Shown: piece by piece, positions 1 to 6,817 of the stretch
Numbering within the stretch: position 1 is the first letter of the stretch
How the letters are laid out: each line of letters begins with the position of its first letter
Notes under the pieces: model-generated
The model's database searches: none
What the model saw: only the letters and a program-made list of their open reading frames with translations
What the model was told of the DNA's origin: nothing
Origin: Porphyromonadaceae bacterium UBA7572
GTDB taxonomy: Bacteria > Bacteroidota > Bacteroidia > Bacteroidales > Muribaculaceae
Direction: 5' to 3'
Length of the DNA: 6,945 nt
NCBI GenBank assembly: GCA_002476625.1
Contig: DLLC01000068.1
Coordinates: forward strand, 48,977 to 55,921
Translations under genes and position numbers: made by a program

Positions 1-742
1 TGGATATGGCAATGAGCATCATCAGTATGCCCACGCCCCATAGAGTGACCACTGGCAGCGTTCCGCCTATAGCCATGCCCGGTAAGGCAAGTAGCACGCC
101 TCCTATTAGCAAGCTGTAGCCGGTTCCCACAAACACATCTATGTGGCACTTCAACTTCCTGGTCATCAGTCCCGCTGCTGCCGAGCAAAGGGCGTTGCCG
201 ATGATCATGCCGTCGCCAAGCCATGTGAATCCGCCACTGTCGGCACCACCCATGTTCAGTGCCACAATTCCCACAAACCCCAGCAGACAGCCTGCCACCT
301 TGTGTGCATTCATACGGTCGGTGGAGGGATACGCCACACATGCCAGTATCACCAGCGTGAACACGCTAAGCGAGTTGAGGATGGCCGCGCGCGACCCTGC
401 GCTGTGCGACAGCCCGATGTAGAAGCACGCATAATGAATGGTGGTGTTGAGCAGGGCAAACACGGCGATGAACGCCCACCCGCTCGCGCCGGTGCCGACG
501 CGGAATCTGCGATGCGTGCCCTTTGCCATGGCGAGGATGAACAGTCCGGATATGGTGAACCTTACGCCGGCAAACAGCATTTTGCTGCCAGTCTGGTCGG
601 GCGTGATGCCAAACTCTGTGAGGCCGAGTTTGATGAGCGGGTATGCCCAGCCCCATGCAAACGCGGCCGTGAAGGCAAACACCGCCACCCACAGCGGCCG
701 CTGCCAGATGCTTGTCTTATTTAAGGCGGTGTGGCTGCTCAT
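1..742 (-). CDS. EamA-family (DMT superfamily) transporter, 3' end cut by window edge
   Basis: This frame is open from an ATG at 742-740 to the left edge, giving 247 residues with no stop. The protein is rich in hydrophobic helices. A first helix lies near residues 17-40 and contains FAWGWAYPLIKLG, typical of the start of an EamA domain, where such transporters carry small residues and a Pro in the first helix. Further helices lie near 58-73, 88-110, 117-137, 147-165, 175-193, 205-222 and 230-247. The first EamA repeat spans about 20-165 and the second starts near 175. Family members are usually about 300 residues, so roughly the last 50 are missing. The substrate cannot be read from the sequence; relatives export amino acids or other metabolites across the inner membrane. 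The start overlaps the stop of the upstream DUF486 gene in an ATGA, so the two are probably co-transcribed and translationally coupled. I am sure of the family and not of the function. Confidence 0.88.
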   Translation of the reverse strand, partial: MSSHTALNKTSIWQRPLWVAVFAFTAAFAWGWAYPLIKLGLTEFGITPDQTGSKMLFAGVRFTISGLFILAMAKGTHRRFRVGTGASGWAFIAVFALLNTTIHYACFYIGLSHSAGSRAAILNSLSVFTLVILACVAYPSTDRMNAHKVAGCLLGFVGIVALNMGGADSGGFTWLGDGMIIGNALCSAAAGLMTRKLKCHIDVFVGTGYSLLIGGVLLALPGMAIGGTLPVVTLWGVGILMMLIAIS

Positions 743-1128
743 TTTGCGGTGTCGAGAAAAGCAAATCCCACAGCGGCAATCAGTAGCAAAAATGCCACGA
801 AATGATTCCAGTGCAGTTGCTCGCCTTTAAAGAAAACGGTGACGAATATGGTGAACACGGTGAGCGTGACCACCTCCTGTATGATTTTTAGCTGCATCAA
901 TGAGAATGGACCGCCGTTTTCCGCAAATCCTATACGGTTTGCCGGCACCATAAAGCAGTATTCAAACAATGCTATGCCCCACGAAAACAAAATCACCACA
1001 GCCAGAGGCCAGTGGGTGGAGATGCCGGCATTCTGGAGTTTCAAATGTCCGTACCAGGCAAAGGTCATAAACGTATTCGACACCAGTAGTAGTCCCACGG
1101 TGATCAGTCCGGATGTGATACCTGTCAT
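739..1128 (-). CDS. DUF486 (DMT-like) small integral membrane protein
   Basis: The 129-residue product has four predicted membrane helices, near residues 6-27, 41-60, 83-101 and 107-125. Motifs I associate with the DUF486 family are visible: FAWYGHLK (23-30), EYCFMVPANRIG (56-67) and LKIIQEVVTL (80-89). DUF486 proteins are about 110-130 residues and are usually placed near the drug/metabolite transporter superfamily as four-helix proteins; no substrate is established that I know of. The ATG at 1128 is chosen because it follows a Bacteroidetes-type -7 box by a short leader and gives the family's normal N-terminus. The stop (741-739) overlaps the start of the EamA transporter by four bases, which suggests a two-gene operon of related membrane proteins. 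Whether they form one complex is inference. Confidence 0.9.
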   Translation of the reverse strand: MTGITSGLITVGLLLVSNTFMTFAWYGHLKLQNAGISTHWPLAVVILFSWGIALFEYCFMVPANRIGFAENGGPFSLMQLKIIQEVVTLTVFTIFVTVFFKGEQLHWNHFVAFLLLIAAVGFAFLDTAK

Positions 1129-1171
1129 CTTGCGTAAAATAATTTATTATTTAGTTGTGTGAAATCGGTGG

Positions 1172-1179
1172 CAAATTTA
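1172..1179 (-). promoter_or_regulatory. Bacteroidetes -7 promoter element for the DUF486/EamA operon
   Basis: Read on the minus strand this is TAAATTTG, an exact match to the Bacteroidetes -7 consensus TAnnTTTG. It would start a transcript near 1165, leaving a leader of about 37 bases before the ATG at 1128. No clear TTTG lies at the expected -33 distance, so the call rests on the -7 box and its position. Confidence 0.5.
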
Positions 1180-1274
1180 CGACAAAATTTCCAACTAACC
1201 CTTCACTGCAAACTCTTTTAGCCCATATAACCATATCCTCATCGGCACAATTCAATGTGGGTGGGTGGTAATGG

Positions 1275-1306
1275 TTTGCATATTTCGGAAAACGTTTGTA
1301 ATTTTG
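1275..1306 (+). promoter_or_regulatory. Bacteroidetes-type promoter (-33 and -7) for the beta-helix gene
   Basis: TTTG at 1275-1278 and TAATTTTG at 1299-1306 are separated by 20 bases, matching the Bacteroidetes sigma-ABfr consensus (TTTG, 19-21 bases, TAnnTTTG). Transcription would start near 1312, about 35 bases before the ATG at 1348. This is the best-matched promoter in the window and supports assigning the organism to the Bacteroidetes. Confidence 0.75.
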
Positions 1307-1347
1307 TGGGCATAATTAGTTAGATTGTAAAACAAAACAACACGCTT

Positions 1348-2748
1348 ATGAAAAAAACTGTTACTTTTTTGTGTACCGCGCTTTTAGCGGTTTCAGCCTA
1401 TGCCGATGAGTTTGTGTCGGCAGGCAATGGCACCACCTACACGCTTAGCGACCTCTCTAAAATACCCGCTTGCGGCGTGCGCTCGGAGAATGGGGCATGG
1501 GTGCTCGACTCCACATTCACCATCTCGGAAGGCGATGTGCTTAAGCTGCAAAACAATGAGGTGGTGAAGTTCACCGACGGCCTCGCGCTCACAATCGACG
1601 GTACACTCGACTGCGCCCCTGCCGACACCGTGCTTGTCACCCGCTATGGCGAGGGCACTCCCAAAGGTTTCCGCATGTATAGCGACAACGCGAACGCCAT
1701 TCTCAAAAACGCCCGCTTCGAGTATGTGGGCATCACTTTCGCAAGCACCAACGGCAGCCTCAAGGCAGAGAACTGCACTTTCTATAAATATGCCGCTTCC
1801 CTATCCACCTCAGCATGCATCAACTTCAGCAAGGCTGGAAAGGGCAATGTGATTGACCACTGCTATTTCTTGGAGAGCGGCACAGGTGCCGTGGGCAATG
1901 GCGCCAACACTCCTGTGGGCATCAAGGTGACCAACAACTATTTCTACTGCAACAACTCTGGCAACAGCAACCGTCCGCAAATCAATCTCACCTGCTACGG
2001 CGCAGAAGATGTGGAAATTTCGGGCAACACCGTGATAGGCGGCCATTTCACCAAGGTGGGTGGCATTGCCGTGAACAATATGCTCGGGCAGGCGTTCTCC
2101 AACAAAGTGACCATCAAAAACAATGTGGTGAAGGAGAACCGCTACGGTATCACCGTGACTGGCTCGCTCGACGTGGATATTATTGATAACGACATCATCG
2201 ACAATATCTACGAGACCAACGCTAACAATGGCGGTAGCGGCATCAGTCTGTACGATTCCGCAGGCAAGGGCAAAATCTATGTGAAAGGCAATTATATCGA
2301 CAACAACCTCTGGGGCATCACCATCATCGGCAAGCCAGAGGTGAACGCCGGCAAGGTGGAGGACAAGAATGCCGCCGACTACAACCCAGGTGGCAACGTG
2401 TTTAAGAACAATGGCAACAACGGCGTGCTCTACGACCTTTACAACAACGGGCCTAACACCGTGTATGCCCAGGGCAATGTGTGGAATGTGGAGACACAGG
2501 ACAGCACCAGCATTGAGAAAGTGGTGTGGCACAAGGCCGACTTCGCTACCCTCGGAGAGGTGATCTTCATGCCAGCAGGCTCTAAGGAGCAGACTTCGGT
2601 GAACGAGGTCAAGACTGTGGCTCCAGTGGAGGCTGTGCGCTACTTCGACCTCATGGGCCGCGAAAGCGCAGTGCCATTTGAGGGCGTGAACATAGTGGTG
2701 GAGCGCCATACCGACGGATCCGTCACCACCTCAAAAGTGATGAAATAA
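1348..2748 (+). CDS. secreted right-handed parallel beta-helix protein with degenerate T9SS-like C-terminal tail
   Basis: The 466-residue protein begins with a signal peptide: MKK, a hydrophobic core, then a likely signal peptidase I cut after AYA at residue 19. From about 60 to 380 it carries irregular beta-helix (PbH1/NosD-like) rungs marked by Asn ladders, for example NNYFYCNNSGN (196-206), ISGNTVIGG (224-232), IKNNVVKENRYGITV (256-270), IIDNDIIDN (278-286) and VKGNYIDNNLWGITI (312-326). A short non-helix stretch (about 387-410) follows. The tail (about 425-466) contains RYFDLMGRE, then GVNIVVERHTDGS and a final KVMK, resembling the T9SS type A sorting domain, though the usual Gly-Ile-Tyr is Gly-Val-Asn. 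Beta-helix folds often belong to polysaccharide lyases or surface adhesins; no catalytic residues are recognisable, so no enzyme activity is claimed. It is probably exported and attached to or released from the outer membrane. It has its own promoter and terminator and is therefore monocistronic. Confidence 0.88.
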   Translation: MKKTVTFLCTALLAVSAYADEFVSAGNGTTYTLSDLSKIPACGVRSENGAWVLDSTFTISEGDVLKLQNNEVVKFTDGLALTIDGTLDCAPADTVLVTRYGEGTPKGFRMYSDNANAILKNARFEYVGITFASTNGSLKAENCTFYKYAASLSTSACINFSKAGKGNVIDHCYFLESGTGAVGNGANTPVGIKVTNNYFYCNNSGNSNRPQINLTCYGAEDVEISGNTVIGGHFTKVGGIAVNNMLGQAFSNKVTIKNNVVKENRYGITVTGSLDVDIIDNDIIDNIYETNANNGGSGISLYDSAGKGKIYVKGNYIDNNLWGITIIGKPEVNAGKVEDKNAADYNPGGNVFKNNGNNGVLYDLYNNGPNTVYAQGNVWNVETQDSTSIEKVVWHKADFATLGEVIFMPAGSKEQTSVNEVKTVAPVEAVRYFDLMGRESAVPFEGVNIVVERHTDGSVTTSKVMK

Positions 2749-2776
2749 TGTAAGGATTTCATTATATCAATGATTA

Positions 2777-2818
2777 CAGCAGGGGCATATTCTGTAAGGA
2801 AATGCCCCTGCTGCTTTT
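2777..2818 (+). terminator. intrinsic terminator after the beta-helix gene
   Basis: A perfect 12-bp stem pairs 2777-2788 (CAGCAGGGGCAT) with 2802-2813 (ATGCCCCTGCTG) around a 13-base loop, followed after one base by TTTT. It sits 29 bases past the stop codon. The U-run is short but the stem is strong. On the minus strand no T-run follows, so it serves the plus-strand gene only. Confidence 0.8.
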
Positions 2819-2905
2819 GCATAGCCACTCTTTTCTTTCTCATGGTTTCGGTGTGTTAGGGCTTAGATTTGCTTATTTAATGATGGGAACTTGCTGCTAT
2901 TTGCC

Positions 2906-3148
2906 CTAAAATAGTGGTGGCTGGCTGCCTCCATGGAAAGAATTGCCTGTGGGCCTTTCGGGGACCACTATCCACATGATGATGTAGCCAATCAGGCCAG
3001 GAAAGGCGGCGGAAAATAGAGTGAGCAGCACATAGCCTAATCGCACCAAAGTGGGATCGATATTAAAATATTCGGCTATGCCACCCAGCACGCCACCGAT
3101 CATCTTTTCGGATTTTGACCTGTAAAGTCGTTTACCTGTGTAAGTCAT
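2906..3148 (-). CDS. PspC-domain small membrane protein
   Basis: The 80-residue product matches the PspC domain over nearly its whole length. It has a basic N-terminus (KRLYRSKSEK, residues 6-15), then the typical IGGVLGGIAEYFNIDPTLVR (17-36), a hydrophobic stretch LGYVLLTLFSAAFPGLIGYIIMWIVVP (37-63) and a short polar tail. PspC proteins are inner-membrane sensors or partners in the phage-shock envelope stress response of Enterobacteria. In Bacteroidetes, free-standing PspC-domain proteins are common and their role is mostly unproven. No other psp gene is present here, so a phage-shock function is not implied by context. The ATG at 3148 is used because the domain begins directly after it. The gene stands alone, convergent with the beta-helix gene and divergent from the kor operon. 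No -7 box of convincing quality was found upstream of it. Confidence 0.9.
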   Translation of the reverse strand: MTYTGKRLYRSKSEKMIGGVLGGIAEYFNIDPTLVRLGYVLLTLFSAAFPGLIGYIIMWIVVPERPTGNSFHGGSQPPLF

Positions 3149-3347
3149 AACTGTTTGATATTAATTATTATTCACTTGTTTTGTATGCCAAGGTATGCGC
3201 TTAATTAACACTGCAAAATCTGTGCCAAAACGCTCTATCCACGCCTTTTTGTGCAATGAACCACCGTATTCCGCTATGAATGCGCATGTCGCACACTTTT
3301 TTAAGCAAACTAATGGCATTAAATTTTTTTATTGTGAGTGAAAGCAT

Positions 3348-3355
3348 TAACTTTG
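3348..3355 (+). promoter_or_regulatory. Bacteroidetes -7 promoter element for the korAB operon
   Basis: TAACTTTG matches TAnnTTTG exactly. The -33 position, 20 bases upstream, falls in a T-run (3321-3330) and reads TTTT rather than TTTG. Transcription would start near 3361. No better -7 match was found between here and the korA ATG at 3621, so this is the likeliest promoter and it implies a long leader. Confidence 0.55.
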
Positions 3356-3360
3356 CGAGG

Positions 3361-3620
3361 GTTTAGGGCAAAGCATTTACTGCTGTTGCACTGGCCTTGA
3401 AGCTGGCCGAAGTGCTTAGCCAGTCGTTGGCCGCAATTGTGCATCACAAAAGGCGGTGACGGCTACCCACTGAAGCTACAGACTATTAACATTATTATAA
3501 CATTAATACTTCACGCCCTGCACCGCTGGCACGAGAGCGGCCTGGAGAGCTTCTTCTCGCCATTGTCACTCATAAGCCTGCTAAGGACACGGGCAAAAAA
3601 ACAACTACAAATCAACAGCA
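3361..3620 (+). other. long, probably structured 5' leader of korAB
   Basis: If transcription begins near 3361, about 260 untranslated bases precede korA, against roughly 35 bases for the other promoters here. Local pairing is visible. ACTGGC (3390-3395) pairs with GCCAGT (3419-3424), with an inner AAGC (3400-3403)/GCTT (3414-3417) helix. CCGCT (3523-3527) pairs with AGCGG (3536-3540) around an 8-base loop. The two structured, GC-richer segments are split by an AT-rich stretch (about 3480-3510) that carries two AACATTA repeats. I see no run of U after a stem, so no classic attenuator, and none of the conserved thiamine (TPP) riboswitch segments. Nothing here is recognised as a known RNA family, so regulation by this leader is inference. 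The rest of the gap, 3149-3347, shows no gene. Confidence 0.4.
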
Positions 3621-5471
3621 ATGTTAGACAAAACCAACATTCTTTTCCGTCAAAGCATCGTAGTGCGCTTCTCTGGCGACTCTGGCGACGGAATGCAGCT
3701 GGCTGGCAACATTTTCAGTAATGTGTCGGCAGAACGTGGCGACCAGATCTCCACATTCCCCGACTATCCAGCCGAAGTGCGCGCACCACAAGGTTCACTC
3801 AATGGCGTTTCGGGATTCCAAGTGCATGTGGGTCTCGGTGTTCACACCCCAGGTGATGAATGCGACGTGCTGATCTCTATGAACCCTGCGGCTCTCAAGC
3901 AAAATGCCAAATTCCTCAAGCCTAACGGCGTGGCTATCGTGGATATCGACTCGTTTAAAAAGAGCGACCTCGACAAGGCTCTCTTTAAGACCGACGACCC
4001 CTACACCGAAATCGGCTTGAAGGCTCAAGTGGTGGAAGTGCCGATGACATCGATGGTGAAAGCGGCTCTTGCCGACAGCGGCATGGACTTCAAGAGTCAA
4101 ATGAAGTGTCGCAACATGTTTGCCCTCGGCTTGGTTTGCTGGTTGTTCAATACGCCTATTGATGGCGCGCTCCATTTCCTTGAGCACAAGTTCGCTAAAA
4201 AGCCAGCTATATATGAAGCCAACGCTAAAGTGGTGCGTGGCGGATTCGATTACGGCCACAATATCCATGCGTCGGTTTCCACCTACCGTATCGAGACAGA
4301 AGATCTGCGCCCAGGCGTTTACACCGATGTGAATGGCAACAAGGCCACCGCTTGGGGTCTTATCATGGCAAGCGAGAAGAGCGGCCGCCCGCTGTTTCTC
4401 GGCAGCTACCCAATCACTCCTGCCACCGACATTCTGCACGAGCTGGCTAAGCGCCGCGACCTTGGTGTGAAAGCCATCCAGATGGAAGACGAGATAGCGG
4501 GCGTTTGCTCCGCCATAGGCGCCAGCTTCGCTGGCAACCTTGCAGTCACCAGCACCTCCGGCCCTGGCTTGGCCCTGAAGAGCGAGGCTATCGGCCTTGC
4601 CGTGATGGCTGAGCTGCCACTCGTGGTCATCGATGTGCAGCGTGGAGGACCATCCACAGGCCTTCCCACCAAGACAGAGCAAACCGACCTCAACCAGGCT
4701 CTTTATGGCCGCAGCGGTGAATGCCCGCTCGTGGTGGTGAGCGCACTCTCGCCCACCGACTGCTTTAAAATGGCTTTCGAGGCAGCACGCATAGCCCTTG
4801 AGCACATGACCCCGGTGATTTTGCTTACCGATGCGTTCATTGCCAACGGATCAAGCGCATGGCGTGTGCCTGAAGACGATGAATATCCAGAAATTAAGCC
4901 CAACTTCGTGACCGAGGATATGAAAAATGTGTGGAAACCTTATATGCGCAACGAGGAACTCGTCCGCTACTGGGCTATCCCTGGCACAGAAGGCTTTGAA
5001 CACCGCATCGGCGGTCTGGAAAAAGATTATGAGACAGGCGTGCTGAGCAACAATCCCGAAAACCACGCGCGCATGGTGAAAGCACGCGCGCAGAAGGTGG
5101 CGAATGTGGCAAACCACATTCCGCCACTCGAGGTGAAGAGCGAGTGCGACGGCGCAGCCGACACCATCATTGTGGGCTGGGGTGGCACTTACGGCCATAT
5201 CTACACTGCCTACGAAGAGCTCAACAAGGAGGGTAAGAAGGTGGACTTCGCGCAGTTCCGCTATATCAACCCTCTGCCCAAAAACACTGCTGAGGTGCTT
5301 GGCAAATACAAGACCGTGATCGTGGCAGAGCTCAACGATGGCCAGTTCGCCACCTATCTGCAAGGACTTAACCCAAATCTGAACATCAAGCGCATCAACA
5401 AGGTGGAAGGCCAGCCTTTCCTCGTGCATGAAATCGTTGAGGGCGTGAACAAAATTATGGAGGGTAAATAA
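3621..5471 (+). CDS. korA: 2-oxoacid:ferredoxin oxidoreductase, fused gamma-alpha subunit (2-oxoglutarate type)
   Basis: This is the large subunit of an enzyme that oxidatively decarboxylates a 2-oxoacid with CoA to acyl-CoA and CO2 while reducing ferredoxin, and that can run in reverse. The 616 residues fit the fused form. An N-terminal gamma domain (about 10-225) carries FSGDSGDGMQLAGNIF (17-32) and APQGSLNGVSGFQVHVG (55-71). The alpha pyrimidine-binding domain (about 243-440) has YPITPATD (263-270), QMEDEIAGVCSAIGAS (287-302), TSTSGPGLALKSEA (310-323) and RGGPSTGLPTKTEQTDL (341-357). A C-terminal transketolase-like domain covers about 512-610. YPITP and the RGGPSTG arginine are implicated in substrate and CoA handling in characterised archaeal relatives. 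2-Oxoglutarate is the usual assignment for this architecture in Bacteroidales, but pyruvate or a broader 2-oxoacid range cannot be excluded. The ATG at 3621 is used because the gamma domain starts almost immediately. korB follows two bases after the stop. Confidence 0.93.
   Translation: MLDKTNILFRQSIVVRFSGDSGDGMQLAGNIFSNVSAERGDQISTFPDYPAEVRAPQGSLNGVSGFQVHVGLGVHTPGDECDVLISMNPAALKQNAKFLKPNGVAIVDIDSFKKSDLDKALFKTDDPYTEIGLKAQVVEVPMTSMVKAALADSGMDFKSQMKCRNMFALGLVCWLFNTPIDGALHFLEHKFAKKPAIYEANAKVVRGGFDYGHNIHASVSTYRIETEDLRPGVYTDVNGNKATAWGLIMASEKSGRPLFLGSYPITPATDILHELAKRRDLGVKAIQMEDEIAGVCSAIGASFAGNLAVTSTSGPGLALKSEAIGLAVMAELPLVVIDVQRGGPSTGLPTKTEQTDLNQALYGRSGECPLVVVSALSPTDCFKMAFEAARIALEHMTPVILLTDAFIANGSSAWRVPEDDEYPEIKPNFVTEDMKNVWKPYMRNEELVRYWAIPGTEGFEHRIGGLEKDYETGVLSNNPENHARMVKARAQKVANVANHIPPLEVKSECDGAADTIIVGWGGTYGHIYTAYEELNKEGKKVDFAQFRYINPLPKNTAEVLGKYKTVIVAELNDGQFATYLQGLNPNLNIKRINKVEGQPFLVHEIVEGVNKIMEGK
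5459..5464 (+). promoter_or_regulatory. Shine-Dalgarno-like GGAGGG before korB
   Basis: GGAGGG lies inside the last korA codons, nine bases before the korB ATG at 5474. Strong Shine-Dalgarno motifs are uncommon in Bacteroidetes, and the other starts in this window lack one. It may help reinitiation across the two-base gap between korA and korB. Part of the match is dictated by the Glu-Gly-Lys codons, so coincidence is possible. Confidence 0.35.
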
Positions 5472-5473
5472 TT

Positions 5474-6499
5474 ATGGAAGATAACAATATCAAGCAAGAA
5501 TATCAACCTAAGGACTTTAAAAACGACCAGCCAGTGCGCTGGTGTCCTGGCTGTGGCGACCACGCAGTGCTCAATGTGCTTCACAAGGCTATGGCCGAAC
5601 TCGGCGTGCCACCACACAAGACAGCTGTGATTTCTGGTATCGGCTGCTCGAGCCGTCTGCCTTACTACATGAACACCTATGCCTTCCACACTATCCACGG
5701 ACGCGGAGGAGCTGTGGCCACGGGATTCAAGGTGGCTAACCCCGAAATGACGGTGTGGCAAGTGTGTGGCGACGGCGATGGTCTGGCCATTGGCGGTAAC
5801 CACTTCATTCACGAGGTGCGACGCAATGTGGACCTCAATCTGCTGATGCTCAACAATAAGATTTACGGTCTGACCAAAGGACAATATTCGCCCACCAGCG
5901 ACCGCGGATTTGTGTCGAAATCATCGCCTTACGGCACTACTGAAGACCCGTTTATCCCTGCTGAGCTCGCCTTCGGCGCACGCGGCACTTTCTTCGCTCG
6001 CAGCATCGATGTGGAGTTGAAAATATCACAGGAAGTGATGATCGCAGCCGCCAAGCACAAGGGCCTCTCCATTGTGGAACTGCTCCAGAACTGTATGATT
6101 TTCAACAACGGCATCCATAACTACATCACCGACCGCGCCACACGCGCCGACCGCACCATTCACCTTGTGCATGGCGAGAAGATGATCTTCGGGGCTGACA
6201 AGAACAAAGGACTCGTGCAAGACGGCTTCGGGCTGAAAGCCGTGATCATAGGCGAGGACGGCTACACCATCGACGACGTGCTCGTGCACGACGCCCACTG
6301 CGAGAGCAACTTCCTGCACCAGCAGCTTGCCATGATGGACGGGCATGAGCTTCCACTGGCCATTGGCGTGATTCGCGATGTAAAGGCGCCTAACTACGAC
6401 ACAGCCGTGGCAGAGCAGGTGGCAGAAGTGAAGGCCAAGAAGGGCTTCACTTGCCTGCACGACATGATTCTGTCGGGCGACACATGGGAAGTGAAATAA
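5474..6499 (+). CDS. korB: 2-oxoacid:ferredoxin oxidoreductase beta subunit (TPP and 4Fe-4S binding)
   Basis: The 341-residue subunit holds the catalytic cofactors and pairs with the gamma-alpha subunit encoded just upstream. WCPGCGDH (23-30) and SGIGCSSR (54-61) supply Cys24, Cys27 and Cys58. With Cys207 (ELLQNC) these match the spacing of the four 4Fe-4S ligands in archaeal 2-oxoacid:ferredoxin oxidoreductases. HGRGGAVATG (75-84) and the thiamine diphosphate/Mg motif GDGDGLAIGGNH (99-110), followed by LNNKIYGLTKGQYSPTS (126-142), complete the active site. Length is normal for the KorB type with its C-terminal extension. No ferredoxin-like delta subunit is encoded beside it, so a separate ferredoxin is expected to be the electron acceptor. 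All recognisable key residues are intact. An intrinsic terminator follows 57 bases after the stop, so the operon appears to be just these two genes. Confidence 0.94.
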   Translation: MEDNNIKQEYQPKDFKNDQPVRWCPGCGDHAVLNVLHKAMAELGVPPHKTAVISGIGCSSRLPYYMNTYAFHTIHGRGGAVATGFKVANPEMTVWQVCGDGDGLAIGGNHFIHEVRRNVDLNLLMLNNKIYGLTKGQYSPTSDRGFVSKSSPYGTTEDPFIPAELAFGARGTFFARSIDVELKISQEVMIAAAKHKGLSIVELLQNCMIFNNGIHNYITDRATRADRTIHLVHGEKMIFGADKNKGLVQDGFGLKAVIIGEDGYTIDDVLVHDAHCESNFLHQQLAMMDGHELPLAIGVIRDVKAPNYDTAVAEQVAEVKAKKGFTCLHDMILSGDTWEVK

Positions 6500-6556
6500 A
6501 AGCCAACGCATATAGCGTGCTAAATCGCCAATAAAATTATCCCCATATACACAATT

Positions 6557-6596
6557 ATGGCAAGAGCGTCCACACATGCGCCCTTGCCATTTTTTT
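6557..6596 (+). terminator. intrinsic terminator of the korAB operon
   Basis: ATGGCAAG (6557-6564) pairs with CTTGCCAT (6583-6590); beyond an A/C mismatch the stem continues with GCG/CGC around a 10-base loop. Seven Ts (6590-6596) follow directly. Strong stem plus U-run, placed just after korB, makes this a confident call. Confidence 0.85.
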
Positions 6597-6717
6597 GTTG
6601 TCACATATTCCCGGAAATTCTTTTTATCCTCCCCATCCCGGCACACATTCCGCCCCCCCAAAAAAAAATAATAACTACTGATTCAAGCCTCGTTGGGCGG
6701 CAGGAAGGTATGGGGAT

Positions 6718-6750
6718 AAAAAAGAGTCATAATCGGTTTGTGATTATGAC
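6718..6750 (-). terminator. hairpin with T-run reading as a minus-strand intrinsic terminator
   Basis: GTCATAATC (6726-6734) and GATTATGAC (6742-6750) form a perfect 9-bp stem with a 7-base loop. On the minus strand the stem is followed after two bases by TTTTTT (complement of 6718-6723). On the plus strand no T-run follows. It would end a leftward transcript, yet no leftward gene lies between it and the window edge. Either that gene lies more than 195 bases upstream or it ends a short non-coding transcript. Confidence 0.5.
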
Positions 6751-6817
6751 CCTTGTGTGATCCGAGTGTGGTCGCAAAATATTTTATAATTATATGTAAA
6801 TTAGCATGTTGTAAAAT

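Noticed and set aside
143..724. Plus-strand frames across the left 700 bases, the longest 193 codons.
   Set aside because: The minus-strand frame from 742 gives a clear EamA transporter; the plus-strand products are low-complexity and resemble no protein.
1151..1198. Seven-base inverted repeat (TTAGTTG at 1151-1157, CAACTAA at 1192-1198) flanking the DUF486 -7 box, considered as an operator.
   Set aside because: Seven bases with a 34-base gap in AT-rich DNA is expected often by chance, and nothing else supports it.
1810..2709. A long (about 300-codon) minus-strand frame opposite the beta-helix gene; similar long antisense frames lie opposite korA and korB.
   Set aside because: These are rich in His, Val and Ala in the pattern produced by reading GC-biased codons in the complementary frame. 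The plus-strand genes have clear domains, so these are shadows.
2858..2908. TTAGGGC and GCCCTAA near the end of the PspC gene, considered as its terminator.
   Set aside because: The arms are only 7 bases, about 40 bases apart, one arm overlaps the stop codon and no T-run follows on the minus strand.
3367..3459. An open frame in the kor leader reading as a helical, Ala/Leu-rich peptide ending in HHKRR, considered as a leader peptide or gene remnant.
   Set aside because: It has no ATG, begins right after an in-frame TAG, and its codons coincide with the pairing segments of the leader hairpin. Composition alone does not make it a gene.
3361..3620. Thiamine diphosphate (TPP) riboswitch in the kor leader, considered because the enzyme uses TPP.
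   Set aside because: None of the conserved segments of that riboswitch (the CUGAGA and GAACCUGAUC-like boxes) can be found in this leader.
3437..3721. A 94-codon plus-strand frame running through the leader into korA.
   Set aside because: It starts with TTG and overlaps the first 100 bases of korA in another frame. The korA reading is certain and this one has no family-like features.
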